The notes: a model not told the origin generated them from the letters alone. DNA of 64,000 nt from an uncultured Pelagibacteraceae bacterium (GCA_902573425.1 CACGJO010000003.1:23901-87900), one strand, 5' to 3'. Counted from the stretch's first letter, positions 26,401 through 36,463 are shown. Numbers and translations: made by a program.

Positions 26401-27581
26401 TTTCGTTCAATACACATAGCAACGCCCATGCCTCCCCCAATACATAGCGTAGCTAGACCCTTTTTGGAATCTCTTTTTAACATTTCATGAATTAGTGTGA
26501 CAAAAATTCTTGTGCCCGAAGCACCAATTGGATGGCCAAGAGCAATTGAACCACCGTTTACATTTACCTTTTCCATTGGAAGTGAAAGTTCCTTTACAAC
26601 AGCACAGCTTTGAGCCGCAAAAGCTTCATTGGCTTCTATTAGGTCCAAATCTTTTGAAGACCATCCAGCTATTTCCAAAGCTTTTTTTGAAGACGGTATA
26701 GGTCCTGTTCCCATAATTGATGGGTCTACTCCACATGATGCCCATGATTTAATTTCTGCCAGAGGTTTTAATCCTCTTTTTTCTGCCTCCTCCTTTGACA
26801 TTAAAATAACAGCTGCTGCACCATCATTAATACCTGATGCATTACCAGCAGTTACAGTTCCATCTTTTTTAAATGCTCCCCTTAACCTACTTAAAGTATC
26901 TAACGATGTAGTAGCTCTTGGGTGCTCATCTTTATTAAAAGTAGTATTACCTTTTTTAAGTTCAATTTCATAAGGCACTATTTCATCATCAAATTTATTT
27001 TCCTTTTGAGCCTTTAATGCCTTTGACTGCGAGTCAAAAGCAAATTTATCCTGATCTTTTCTTGTTACCTGAAATTGCTGAGCTACATTTTCTGCTGTGA
27101 TCCCCATGTGGTAACCATTAAATGCATCCCAAAGGCCATCCTTAATCATAGAGTCGACCAGTTCTGTATCTCCTAATTTTTTTCCATTTCTTAGATGAAC
27201 TACGTGAGGAGCTTGTGACATACTTTCCTGACCACCTGCAATTACAATATTTGAATTATTAGAAAGTATAGAATGATAACCAGAAGCTATAGATCTTAAA
27301 CCTGAACCACAAACTTGGTTTACAACATATGAAGGAATTTCTTTTGGTAATTTAGATTCGATAGCAGCTTGTCGAGCTGGATTCTGTCCAGCCCCACCAG
27401 TTAATACATGCCCCATTATAACTTCGTCAATTTCCGAGGGTTTTAAATTAGATTTTTTAATTGCACTAGAGATTACAGAAGAGCCCAATTTATATGCTGG
27501 TATATTCCTCAGAGTTCCCCCTAAAGAACCGATGGCCGTTCTGACTGCCGATGTAATTACTACTGATTTTTTTTCAGACAT
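26397..27581 (-). CDS. Acetyl-CoA C-acetyltransferase (thiolase)
   Basis: Thiolase-fold enzyme of 394 residues. The nucleophile Cys lies in NQVCGSGLRS near residue 90. GGQESMSQAPH near 117, NEAFAAQ near 320, GGSIALGHPIGASG near 345 and the catalytic Cys in CIGGGMG near 382 complete the active site. It condenses or cleaves acetyl-CoA and acetoacetyl-CoA; PhaA/AtoB-type biosynthetic enzymes look like this. No 3-ketoacyl reductase or PHA synthase is adjacent, so the pathway is open. It overlaps a 46-residue membrane microprotein gene. Confidence 0.92.
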   Translation of the reverse strand: MSEKKSVVITSAVRTAIGSLGGTLRNIPAYKLGSSVISSAIKKSNLKPSEIDEVIMGHVLTGGAGQNPARQAAIESKLPKEIPSYVVNQVCGSGLRSIASGYHSILSNNSNIVIAGGQESMSQAPHVVHLRNGKKLGDTELVDSMIKDGLWDAFNGYHMGITAENVAQQFQVTRKDQDKFAFDSQSKALKAQKENKFDDEIVPYEIELKKGNTTFNKDEHPRATTSLDTLSRLRGAFKKDGTVTAGNASGINDGAAAVILMSKEEAEKRGLKPLAEIKSWASCGVDPSIMGTGPIPSSKKALEIAGWSSKDLDLIEANEAFAAQSCAVVKELSLPMEKVNVNGGSIALGHPIGASGTRIFVTLIHEMLKRDSKKGLATLCIGGGMGVAMCIERK

Positions 27582-27673
27582 GAATAGACTAATTACATTC
27601 TATTTTAACTTATATCAATGCCATATAAAAAGCCTTTAAAGTTGGTAATTTCTTTGATACTTCAATAAATTGT

Positions 27674-27751
27674 GGTCCCATAGCTCAATTGGATCAGAGC
27701 GTCTCGCTACGGACGAGAAGGTTGAGGGTTCAAATCCTTCTGGGACCTCCA
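27674..27751 (+). tRNA. tRNA-Arg (anticodon ACG)
   Basis: Acceptor GGTCCCA pairs with TGGGACC, with discriminator T and encoded CCA. The D-arm AGCTCAATTGGATCAGAGC, anticodon loop CTACGGA (ACG, read as ICG) and T-arm GAGGG-TTCAAAT-CCTTC complete 78 nt. A HisH-like gene starts 24 nt downstream. Confidence 0.96.
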
Positions 27752-27774
27752 GATAAAGCAAGGAGAGAAATTAC

Positions 27775-28422
27775 TTGAGTAAAATTATTATAGTAGATAC
27801 CGGTAGTAGCAACATTCTTAGTTTAAAAAGGGCTGTAGAAATTTTTGACAATAATGTTGAGGTCACAACTAATTCTAACAAAATTTTGTCAGCAGATAAA
27901 ATTTTTTTTCCAGGCGTTGGTGCTTTTAAAAAAGTTATGGATAATTTAGAGAAAAATAAATTAACTGAAACTTTAATGAAAACCAGAGATAAAAAAATAC
28001 CTCTTCTTGGTATCTGTCTAGGTTTACAATTATTTTTTGATAGCAGCGAAGAGTTTGGAACAAGCAAAGGATTAGGTTTAATTGATGGAAATGTAAAAAA
28101 ACTTCCTACAATTTCCTTAGAAAATCAAAGACTTAAAATTCCTAATATGGGTTGGTTTAAAGTTGATTTAAATAATCAATTTATTAATGATAAATTTTCT
28201 AAATTTGTTAAATCAATAAATGAAAATGATCTGTATTACTTTGTACACTCGTTTTTTGTAGATCCAATCGAAAAGAAGAATATTGCAGCAACATATAATT
28301 TTGGAGGGCATAAAATCCCGGCTATAGTATCAAAGGATAATTTCATTGGATGTCAGTTCCATCCTGAGAAGAGTGGAAAAAAAGGATTAGAAATTATATC
28401 AAATTTTTTAAAATTATCTTGA
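27775..28422 (+). CDS. hisH: HisH-type glutamine amidotransferase (orphan)
   Basis: Class I glutaminase of 215 residues: the nucleophile elbow GICLGLQLFF carries the Cys near residue 82, and the catalytic His and Glu lie in QFHPEKSG near 200. HisH feeds ammonia to HisF in imidazole-glycerol-phosphate synthesis. The start is TTG at 27775 with AGGAGA eight bases upstream. There is no hisA or hisF beside it; it lies between tRNA-Arg and a nucleotide-sugar epimerase. It may be the second HisH that supplies ammonia for amidated sugars in surface polysaccharides. Its end overlaps the convergent epimerase by 9 nt. Confidence 0.82.
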   Translation: MSKIIIVDTGSSNILSLKRAVEIFDNNVEVTTNSNKILSADKIFFPGVGAFKKVMDNLEKNKLTETLMKTRDKKIPLLGICLGLQLFFDSSEEFGTSKGLGLIDGNVKKLPTISLENQRLKIPNMGWFKVDLNNQFINDKFSKFVKSINENDLYYFVHSFFVDPIEKKNIAATYNFGGHKIPAIVSKDNFIGCQFHPEKSGKKGLEIISNFLKLS

Positions 28423-29460
28423 TGACAAAAGTTCATCAATAATTTTTTCAGAATTATATATTTGTTTCCATTTAGGGTAATGATTTTTAAACTTTTCCAT
28501 ATTTGAAACATACCAAATATGATCGCCAACTCTATTTTGTTTCTTAAGATCTTTTTTAATTGAGATACCTGTAAGTTTATAAATAGTATTTATTGCTTCT
28601 ATTATAGAGCAATTAGATTTTCTACCTCCACCCATATTATAAATCTGACCAATTCTAGGTTTTTTAAAAAAATGCCAAAAACAATTTACAACATCATAAC
28701 TATGGATGTTATCTCTTACTTGTTTGCCCTTGTAACCGAAAATGTAATATTTTTTTTTGTCTAAAGCAGTTTTTACCAAATAGGATAAAAATCCATGTAG
28801 TCTTGCACCTGAGTGATTAGGTCCTGTTATGCATCCTGCTCTAAAACATACTGTTTTAAGACCAATATTTTTTCCATATTCTTGCACCGCTAGATCAGCA
28901 TAACTCTTTGAAGCCCCAAAAAAACTATGAACACAATTATCAATCGACATGTTTTCTGTAATTCCATTTTTAAATGAATGATTATTTTTTATCTCCCATC
29001 TAGTTGATTTTTCTACTAGTGGAAGTTTATTTGGATTATCACCATAGACTTTATTTGTAGACATAAAAATAAAGGGTGCATCGAAGCAATAGTTTTTAGT
29101 CATTTCTAAAAGGTTAATCGTTCCCCTTGCATTTACATCAAAATCTTTAAATATATTATTTTTCGCCCAATCATGCGAAGGTTGCGCAGCAGAATGGATA
29201 ACTAGTTTTATATTTTTTTTATATTTTTTAAATATTTTTTTAACAGCATTTGGATCAGAGATATCTATATTAAAATGTTTATAATTTTTTATATTTTTTT
29301 CTAATTTTCTTCTTACCCAACTAACATCACCGTCTTTTCCAAAGAATAATTTTCTTGAGTTATTATCTATTCCAATTATATCGAAACCTTTTTCTGAAAA
29401 AAAAGCAGAAGCTTCAGAGCCAACCAACCCACACGAACCGGTTACTAATACAATTGACAT
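28414..29460 (-). CDS. CDP-tyvelose-2-epimerase-like NAD-dependent epimerase
   Basis: Extended short-chain dehydrogenase of 348 residues. NAD-binding TGSCGLVGSE lies near residue 7. MSTNKVYGD holds the catalytic Ser/Thr region near 133. The catalytic tetrad Tyr position reads FFGASKSYAD near 185, with Phe where many SDRs have Tyr. GKQVRDNIHSYDV near 250 and YNMGGGRKS near 275 match the CDP-paratose/tyvelose epimerase group. It is expected to act on a nucleotide sugar for surface glycan. A relative of the same group lies at 36464-37462. Confidence 0.8.
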   Translation of the reverse strand: MSIVLVTGSCGLVGSEASAFFSEKGFDIIGIDNNSRKLFFGKDGDVSWVRRKLEKNIKNYKHFNIDISDPNAVKKIFKKYKKNIKLVIHSAAQPSHDWAKNNIFKDFDVNARGTINLLEMTKNYCFDAPFIFMSTNKVYGDNPNKLPLVEKSTRWEIKNNHSFKNGITENMSIDNCVHSFFGASKSYADLAVQEYGKNIGLKTVCFRAGCITGPNHSGARLHGFLSYLVKTALDKKKYYIFGYKGKQVRDNIHSYDVVNCFWHFFKKPRIGQIYNMGGGRKSNCSIIEAINTIYKLTGISIKKDLKKQNRVGDHIWYVSNMEKFKNHYPKWKQIYNSEKIIDELLSSR

Positions 29461-29496
29461 TGATTTAGGTATCCTTTTTCGTTATAAAATATAAGT

Positions 29497-29592
29497 ATGA
29501 AATTTTTAACACATTTGTCCTTACAAAAATCTGTGATAGTATTTTTTCTATCTGTTCTAATCATTTTAATAATCTTAACAATCATACTATAA
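29497..29592 (+). CDS. Possible 31-residue single-TM microprotein
   Basis: A short frame starts MKFLTHLSLQKSV and then consists almost only of Ile, Leu, Val and Phe, so it is one hydrophobic helix. It fills the spacer between the divergent epimerase promoter region and the convergent uppP stop, overlapping the latter by 6 nt. There is no Shine-Dalgarno and no recognised family. AT-rich DNA readily produces such hydrophobic frames by chance. Confidence 0.25.
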   Translation: MKFLTHLSLQKSVIVFFLSVLIILIILTIIL

Positions 29593-30354
29593 GTATACTA
29601 TTGATAATAATATTATTCCTAGTATTAATCTATAAATTACAAACAAATTAAGGTTAAATTTCTTAAGATATATTAAAAAATATTTGATGGTGATATAGGA
29701 AAATATAAATGACAGAAAAGTTGTTAATATCGAGCTTACAGTTAATATTTGATCATTTTGCTTTATTAAGTCAAAATAACCATACAAACTCCATGCCCCC
29801 AAAGCAGGAATAGAAAGTAAAAAAGATATTTTTGCAGCATCAATTCTATTAAATTTTAAAAATCTAGCGCCAGTTATTATTATACCAGATCTGCTTACTC
29901 CTGGTATTAAAGCTAATGTCTGATAAAAACCAATAATTATTGCATTTCTAAATGTGAAGTTATTTTTCATTTTAAGTTTGATTTTAAATTTATCCGAAAT
30001 ATACAACAAAATACCAAAAATAATTGTGGTCCATCCCATTATCTCTATGGTTCTTAAATTTGAAATTATTTTAAGCTCTATTAAAATATAACCAATTATA
30101 AAAATTGGTATTGATGCAATTATTACTTTGTAAAATAAATTCTTGTTTTTTGAAAAATTATAAATTTCTTTATTAAAATAAAACAAAACAGCAACCAAAG
30201 ACCCGAAATGTGCACTGACGTTAATTGTAAGCTCAAATTTTTCGTAATTAAATAAATTAGATAATAAATTAATATGAGCTGAAGAGCTCACCGGAATAAA
30301 TTCAGCTATACCTTGTATTATTGAGATTAAAAGAATTTGAATTATATTTTCCAT
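29587..30354 (-). CDS. uppP: Undecaprenyl-diphosphatase
   Basis: Inner-membrane phosphatase (BacA/UppP) of 255 residues that recycles undecaprenyl pyrophosphate for peptidoglycan and surface-polysaccharide synthesis. The two signature blocks are present: QGIAEFIPVSSSAHI near residue 14, containing the catalytic Glu and Ser/His, and ALIPGVSRSGIIITGARF near 147, with the Arg. The rest is hydrophobic helices. It is placed among sugar-nucleotide genes, in keeping with its lipid-carrier role. An intergenic region of 167 bp separates it from the divergent gltD. Confidence 0.94.
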   Translation of the reverse strand: MENIIQILLISIIQGIAEFIPVSSSAHINLLSNLFNYEKFELTINVSAHFGSLVAVLFYFNKEIYNFSKNKNLFYKVIIASIPIFIIGYILIELKIISNLRTIEIMGWTTIIFGILLYISDKFKIKLKMKNNFTFRNAIIIGFYQTLALIPGVSRSGIIITGARFLKFNRIDAAKISFLLSIPALGAWSLYGYFDLIKQNDQILTVSSILTTFLSFIFSYITIKYFLIYLKKFNLNLFVIYRLILGIILLSIVYL

Positions 30355-30406
30355 TAAATGACAGCTGATTTATATTTAATTCAACCAATGAGTTCATCTT
30401 AAAAAT

Positions 30407-30435
30407 TGCATATCTGTTATGCGACGAAATATGCA
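30407..30435. repeat. Inverted repeat upstream of gltD
   Basis: Arms TGCATAT (30407-30413) and ATATGCA (30429-30435) form a perfect 7-bp inverted repeat with a 15-bp centre, about 90-115 bp before gltD in the uppP/gltD divergent region. It could be an operator for nitrogen control, but it matches no consensus I can name. Confidence 0.3.
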
Positions 30436-30521
30436 CAAAATAAAGGGTTTTTTATTAAATAAGTAAATAATAGTGACCTAATTTTACTTTAAATTATCTC
30501 TAATTTAATTATGTTCTCTCA

Positions 30522-31961
30522 ATGTCTGAAAAAATGTTAAAATTTGTAAATTTAGATCAACAAAATCCACCTAAAAGATCCGTTGATCAAAGAAAAACAG
30601 ATTTTAAGGAAATCTACGATGAGTATATTAATAAAAAAGCTAAAGAGCAATCTAGCAGATGCTCACAATGTGGAGTTCCTTTCTGCCAAGTTCACTGCCC
30701 ATTACACAACAATATCCCAGATTGGTTAAAATTAACTGCTGAGGGAAGATTACAAGATGCATATGAACTCTCTCAAAGCACTAATAACATGCCAGAAGTT
30801 TGTGGTAGAATATGCCCACAAGATAGATTATGTGAAGGCAATTGTGTAATAGAGCAATCAGGTCATGGAACTGTTACAATTGGTTCAGTTGAAAAATATA
30901 TTACTGATACCGCGTGGGAAAAAGGATGGGTAAAACCCATAAAAGTTGAAAAACAAAAAAAACAGTCCGTTGGTATTATTGGTGCAGGTCCAGCTGGATT
31001 GGCTTGCGCAGAAGAATTAAGAAAAATTGGTTTTCAAATAACAGTTTACGATCGGTACGATCGCCCAGGTGGTTTATTAATCTATGGTATTCCTAATTTT
31101 AAATTAGAAAAATTTGTTGTTGAAAGAAGAACTAAACTTTTAAAAGACTCAGGTATAAAATTTAAACAGAATTTTGAAGTTGGAAAAGATGCAACCCTTG
31201 AACAATTAAAAGAAAAACATGATGCTGTATTAATTGCTACTGGTGTTTATAAACCAAGAAACGTGGATATTGAGGGAAACAACCTAGGAAATATTTTTCC
31301 TGCAATGGAATTTTTAACAGCATCAAATAAAAAAGGTCTGGGTGATAAGGTAAAATTATTTGATGACGGTACCCTTAATGCTGAAAATAAAAAAGTTGTA
31401 GTAGTTGGAGGAGGCGATACTGCAATGGACTGTGTCAGAACAGCAGTAAGACAGAATGCAAAATCAGTTAAATGCTTGTATAGAAGAGATAGAGAAAATA
31501 TGCCTGGGTCTGCTAGAGAAGTGGGTAATGCTATAGAGGAAGGAGTAGAATTTTTATGGTTATCCAGTCCAAAAAAATTCATTGGACAAAAAGATGTTAA
31601 AGCTGTTGAAGTTCAGAAAATGAAATTAGGGGATCCAGACTCCTCAGGAAGAAAAAAACCAGTCATTATTGAGAACTCAAATTATGAATTAGAAGCTGAC
31701 ATTGTAATAAAAGCTTTGGGTTTTGATCCTGAAAATTTACCAAAATTATTTAATTCAGAAAATTTAGCTGTATCTAAATGGGGTACAATAAAAATTGATT
31801 TAACTTCAATGCAGACCAATATACCTGGAGTATTTGCTGCAGGAGATATTGTAAGAGGTGCATCATTAGTTGTTTGGGCCATAAGAGACGGAAGAGATGC
31901 AGCAGTTCAAATCGAAAAATATTTAAAATCGATTGAACTGAGAAAAGGGGTGGCAGCTTGA
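30522..31961 (+). CDS. gltD: Glutamate synthase small subunit
   Basis: FAD/NADPH-dependent subunit of glutamate synthase, 479 residues. The N-terminal Cys-rich region (CSQCGVPFCQVHCPLHNNIPDW near residue 47 and CGRICPQDRLCEGNC near 93) holds the Fe-S clusters. The FAD fold begins IGAGPAGLACAEEL near 152 and the NADPH fold VVGGGDTAMDC near 295; AGDIVRGASLVVWAIRDG near 445 closes the FAD site. It passes electrons from NADPH to GltB, completing GS-GOGAT ammonia assimilation. Its stop overlaps the gltB start by 4 nt. The order gltD-gltB is the reverse of E. coli. Confidence 0.95.
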   Translation: MSEKMLKFVNLDQQNPPKRSVDQRKTDFKEIYDEYINKKAKEQSSRCSQCGVPFCQVHCPLHNNIPDWLKLTAEGRLQDAYELSQSTNNMPEVCGRICPQDRLCEGNCVIEQSGHGTVTIGSVEKYITDTAWEKGWVKPIKVEKQKKQSVGIIGAGPAGLACAEELRKIGFQITVYDRYDRPGGLLIYGIPNFKLEKFVVERRTKLLKDSGIKFKQNFEVGKDATLEQLKEKHDAVLIATGVYKPRNVDIEGNNLGNIFPAMEFLTASNKKGLGDKVKLFDDGTLNAENKKVVVVGGGDTAMDCVRTAVRQNAKSVKCLYRRDRENMPGSAREVGNAIEEGVEFLWLSSPKKFIGQKDVKAVEVQKMKLGDPDSSGRKKPVIIENSNYELEADIVIKALGFDPENLPKLFNSENLAVSKWGTIKIDLTSMQTNIPGVFAAGDIVRGASLVVWAIRDGRDAAVQIEKYLKSIELRKGVAA

Positions 31962-34900
31962 AATTATATAAAGAAAATAAAAAACTCTTGGAAGAAAATC
32001 ACTCTTATGACCCATCATTTGAGCATGATGCTTGCGGAGTCGGTCTAATAACTTCACTTGATGCTAAAAAAAAGAGAGAAGTGGTTGAATATGGAATTCA
32101 ATCTCTTAAAGCGGTTTGGCACAGGGGTGCAGTAGATGCAGATGGCAAATCTGGCGATGGTGCGGGTATTTGTATTGAAATACCTAAGGAATTTTTTTTG
32201 GAAAAAATAAAAGATACAGGTCATACCCACGAAGGTGAAAATCAAATATGTGTTGGCATGATTTTTTTACCAAGAACTGAGTATTCAGAACAAGAAAAAT
32301 CTAAAACAATTATTGAGCAAGTCTTAATCAAAAACGACTTTTATATCTATGGCTGGAGACAAGTCCCAGTAAATCCAGCTGTTCTTGGTCAAACAGCAGA
32401 CTCAAATAGACCTGAAATTACACAGGTAATTTTTAAAAGCAATAAACTGATGGAGAGAGATGACCTTGAAAGATTACTTTATGAGTCTAGAAAAAAAATA
32501 TTAAAAATTACAAGAGGCCAACAGATTAATGATCTCTATATTTGTTCATTAAGCTCTCGTTCTATTATTTATAAAGGAATGTTTTTAGCAGAAGCCTTAT
32601 CTGATTTTTACCCAGATCTTAACGATAAAAGATTTATTTCAAGATACGCTATTTTTCACCAAAGATTTTCAACAAATACTTTTCCTAGTTGGAAATTAGC
32701 ACAGCCCTTTAGATGTGTAGCACATAATGGAGAAATCAATACCCTAAAAGGAAATATAAATTGGATGAAAATTCATGAACAAGACATGTCGAGTAAATTA
32801 TTTAAGAATGTGGAAGATCTAAAACCGGTTATTACGCCCGGAAACTCTGATTCAGCTGCATTAGATAATGTTTTTGAATTATTAATACATTCTGGAAAAA
32901 CAGTTCCACTAATTAAACTTATGATGATGCCAGACGCATGGTCAAAAAGAAATAAAATTTTACCAAAATCTCATCAACAACTTTTTGATGTTCTTAACAG
33001 CACAATTGAGCCCTGGGATGGTCCTGCTGCAATCTGTGCCTCAGATAGTAAATGGGCTATAGCCGCAACAGACAGAAACGGATTAAGACCACTAAGATAT
33101 TCAATTACTACTGATAAGATATTCTGCGCAGGATCAGAAACAGGAATGGTAGAAATTCCTGAAAAAAAAATAATTGAGAAAGGAAGACTGGGTCCAGGCC
33201 AATTAATTGCTGTTAATTTAAAGAAAGGTAAGATTTACAAAGATAAAGAAATTAAAGACTATTTATCAAAAGACTATAAACAATTTAATAAACAAATAAT
33301 TCATTTAGATAAAAAAATAACAACACAAAAAGAGTTTGCCAATTTTTCAGAGGAAGATTTGAGAAGAAGACAATATCTTTCGGGATACAGTATTGAAGAT
33401 TTAGAATTAATACTGCATCCAATGGTCGAAGATGCCAAAGAAGCAACAGGATCAATGGGTGATGATACACCTGTAGCTGTGTTATCAAACCATTACCGAC
33501 CGATTTCACATTATTTTAGACAAAATTTTAGTCAAGTTACAAATCCGCCGATCGACTCCTTGAGAGAGAATAATGTGATGAGTTTGAAAACAAGATTTGG
33601 AAATCTGGGAAACATCTTAGATTTTGAAAATTTAACAAAAGAAAATATATATGTTCTTGACAGCCCAATACTTAGCAATTCGCAATTAAAAAAATTTAAA
33701 TCAATGTTTTCTGAAAAAGTGAAAGTTATAGATTGTACTTTTAATGTAAATGAAAGTTTAAAAGAAAGAATTGAAAAAATTAAAGTTGAAGCTGAAGTGG
33801 CAGTTAGAGAAGGTGCAAGTCACTTAATTCTCTCTGATAAGAATATTTCATATCAAAGAGCTGTTGTGCCAATGATTTTAGCAGTTGGTGCGGTGCATTC
33901 AAATTTAGTAAAATTATGTATCAGAGGTTACGCTTCTATCAACGTTGAAACTTCCGAGGCAATGGATACTCATTCTTTCGCAGTTCTTATAGGAGTCGGC
34001 GCAACTACAATTAATCCTTACTTAGCAATTGATAGTATTCACCAGAGATTTGATAAAAAATTATTTGGTAAATTAGATTTTGAGTCTTGTGTGCTTAGAT
34101 TTAAAAGATCTATAAATGCCGGACTATTAAAAATAATGTCTAAAATGGGAATATCTGTATTAAGTTCTTATAGAGGTGGATGTAATTTTGAAGCTGTTGG
34201 TTTAAGTAGAGGATTAGTCGCGGACTACTTTCCTGGCATGGTATCTAGAATATCAGGGATCGGAGTTTCAGGAATTGAGAAAAAAATAAAAGAATTACAT
34301 TCCAAAGCATATCAGAAAAATGTTGTAGTACTCCCAATTGGTGGACTTTATAAATACAGAAAAACTGGTGAGGATCATCAATTTCAAGGAAATCTTATTC
34401 ATTTACTTCAACATTCTGTTGGCAAAAATTCATATGATCTTTTTAAAAAATATACTTATGGAATCTATAAACTTAACCCAACAAATTTAAGAGATCTTTT
34501 AGAATTTAGAAGTTCAAACAAATCTATAAATATTGACGAAGTAGAACCAATTGAAAAGATCACACCAAGGTTTGGAAGCGGAAGTATGTCCCATGGCGCT
34601 CTTTCATCCGAGGCACATGAAACTCTAGCGATAGGAATGAATAGAATAAAAGGTGCTTCATGCAGTGGCGAAGGTGGTGAGGATGAAAAAAGATTTAAAG
34701 TTCTAGAAAACGGAGATTCTGCAAATTCTAAAGTAAAACAAGTGGCATCAGCAAGATTTGGAGTTACTGTTAAATACCTAAATAATTGTAAAGAGATCGA
34801 AATAAAAATTGCACAAGGTGCAAAACCTGGGGAAGGTGGACAGTTACCAGGGTTCAAAGTCACAAAAGAAATTGCCAGATTACGTCATTCTACTCCCGGA

Positions 34901-36457
34901 GTAACTTTAATTTCTCCTCCGCCTCATCATGATATCTATTCTATAGAGGATTTAGCCCAATTAATTTACGATTTAAAACAAGTAAATCCAAAAGCTAGAG
35001 TTGGGGTAAAATTAGTTGCTTCAACTGGTATAGGAACCATTGCAGCTGGAGTTGCGAAAGCTAAAGCGGATATAATTTTAATTTCTGGTCATTCTGGCGG
35101 AACAGGCGCAAGCCCTCAAACGAGTGTAAAATATGCTGGTGTTCCATGGGAAATGGGATTAACAGAAGCAAATCAAATTCTTACTCTTAATCAACTTCGA
35201 CATAAGGTAACTTTAAGAACTGATGGCGGAATAAAAACTGGGAGAGATGTTGTAATGGCAGCCATGATGGGTGCAGAGGAATTTGGAATGGGCACATCAT
35301 CGCTTATCGCTATGGGATGTATAATGGTTAGACAATGTCATTCAAATACTTGTCCAGTTGGAGTTTGCTCACAAGATGAAAAACTTAGAGCAAAGTTTAC
35401 AGGAACCCCGGAAAAAGTTGTCAATTTCTTTACTTATGTTGCTATGGAAGTAAGAGAAATTTTAGCCTCTTTAGGATTTAAATCTTTAAAAGATGTCATT
35501 GGAAGAACTGATTTACTTCATCAGGTCAGTAGAGGATCACCTAACCTTGATGATTTAGATTTAAACCCTTTATTAGTAAAAACCGACCCAGGAGACAATG
35601 CAAGATATTCAGAGAGCGATTTAATAAACCATGTGCCTGATAACAATATTGATGAGAAAGTATGGAGCCAAGTTAAGGATGAACTAAAACAAAACAAAAA
35701 AATGACGTTGAATGCAGTTGCAAAGAATACAGATAGGGCAATTGGAACAAAATTATCCCATTACATTTTTAAAAAGTTTGGAGAAAATTTTACAAGTGAA
35801 GCATTAAATATTTCTTTAGAAGGTTCCGCAGGTCAATCCTTAGGAGCTTTTTTATGCAAAAGTATTAAAATTAAATTATTTGGCGATGCAAACGATTATG
35901 TAGCAAAAGGATTATCTGGTGGAAAAATTGTAGTAGTGCCCTCAAAAGAAAATAATTTTAAATCAAATGAAAATACAATTATTGGTAATACAGTTCTTTA
36001 TGGAGCGACTTCAGGAAAATTATTTGCAGCAGGTAAAGCTGGAGAAAGATTTGCAGTAAGAAATTCAGGTGCTATTTCAGTAATTGAGGGTTGCGACGCA
36101 AATGGTTGTGAGTATATGACCGGAGGCGAAGTTTACATCTTGGGCAGAGTAGGAGACAACTTTGCTGCTGGAATGACAGGAGGAATGGCATTTGTCTATG
36201 ACCCAGAAAATATTTTTGAGAATTATGTAAATTCCGCAAGTGTTGTTTGGCAGAAACCAGAAACTAAATATTGGAAAGAAAGGTTAAAAACTGTTTTGGA
36301 AGAATATAATTCAGAGACTCAATCTGAAATATCTAAACAAATTTTACAAAACTTTTCAGACGAAGTTGCAAATTTTAAACAAGTTTGTCCAATAGAAATG
36401 TTGAATAAACTGCAAAATCCAATTACTCTAAAGAAAAATATTTTAGAGACCGGATAA
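31958..36457 (+). CDS. gltB: Glutamate synthase large subunit
   Basis: A 1499-residue amidotransferase that transfers the amide of glutamine to 2-oxoglutarate. The N-terminal nucleophile is Cys26 in FEHDACGVG, implying removal of a 25-residue propeptide. The FMN-binding TIM-barrel domain includes SCSGEGGEDEKRF near 900 and SGHSGGTGASPQTS near 1048. The 3Fe-4S cysteines lie in CIMVRQCHSNTCPVGVC near 1124, followed by the C-terminal beta-helix with repeating Gly patterns. The start is TTG at 31958 in a 4-nt overlap with gltD (TTGA); no other start precedes Cys26, so TTG is required. Confidence 0.96.
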   Translation: MKLYKENKKLLEENHSYDPSFEHDACGVGLITSLDAKKKREVVEYGIQSLKAVWHRGAVDADGKSGDGAGICIEIPKEFFLEKIKDTGHTHEGENQICVGMIFLPRTEYSEQEKSKTIIEQVLIKNDFYIYGWRQVPVNPAVLGQTADSNRPEITQVIFKSNKLMERDDLERLLYESRKKILKITRGQQINDLYICSLSSRSIIYKGMFLAEALSDFYPDLNDKRFISRYAIFHQRFSTNTFPSWKLAQPFRCVAHNGEINTLKGNINWMKIHEQDMSSKLFKNVEDLKPVITPGNSDSAALDNVFELLIHSGKTVPLIKLMMMPDAWSKRNKILPKSHQQLFDVLNSTIEPWDGPAAICASDSKWAIAATDRNGLRPLRYSITTDKIFCAGSETGMVEIPEKKIIEKGRLGPGQLIAVNLKKGKIYKDKEIKDYLSKDYKQFNKQIIHLDKKITTQKEFANFSEEDLRRRQYLSGYSIEDLELILHPMVEDAKEATGSMGDDTPVAVLSNHYRPISHYFRQNFSQVTNPPIDSLRENNVMSLKTRFGNLGNILDFENLTKENIYVLDSPILSNSQLKKFKSMFSEKVKVIDCTFNVNESLKERIEKIKVEAEVAVREGASHLILSDKNISYQRAVVPMILAVGAVHSNLVKLCIRGYASINVETSEAMDTHSFAVLIGVGATTINPYLAIDSIHQRFDKKLFGKLDFESCVLRFKRSINAGLLKIMSKMGISVLSSYRGGCNFEAVGLSRGLVADYFPGMVSRISGIGVSGIEKKIKELHSKAYQKNVVVLPIGGLYKYRKTGEDHQFQGNLIHLLQHSVGKNSYDLFKKYTYGIYKLNPTNLRDLLEFRSSNKSINIDEVEPIEKITPRFGSGSMSHGALSSEAHETLAIGMNRIKGASCSGEGGEDEKRFKVLENGDSANSKVKQVASARFGVTVKYLNNCKEIEIKIAQGAKPGEGGQLPGFKVTKEIARLRHSTPGVTLISPPPHHDIYSIEDLAQLIYDLKQVNPKARVGVKLVASTGIGTIAAGVAKAKADIILISGHSGGTGASPQTSVKYAGVPWEMGLTEANQILTLNQLRHKVTLRTDGGIKTGRDVVMAAMMGAEEFGMGTSSLIAMGCIMVRQCHSNTCPVGVCSQDEKLRAKFTGTPEKVVNFFTYVAMEVREILASLGFKSLKDVIGRTDLLHQVSRGSPNLDDLDLNPLLVKTDPGDNARYSESDLINHVPDNNIDEKVWSQVKDELKQNKKMTLNAVAKNTDRAIGTKLSHYIFKKFGENFTSEALNISLEGSAGQSLGAFLCKSIKIKLFGDANDYVAKGLSGGKIVVVPSKENNFKSNENTIIGNTVLYGATSGKLFAAGKAGERFAVRNSGAISVIEGCDANGCEYMTGGEVYILGRVGDNFAAGMTGGMAFVYDPENIFENYVNSASVVWQKPETKYWKERLKTVLEEYNSETQSEISKQILQNFSDEVANFKQVCPIEMLNKLQNPITLKKNILETG

Positions 36458-36463
36458 CAATAA

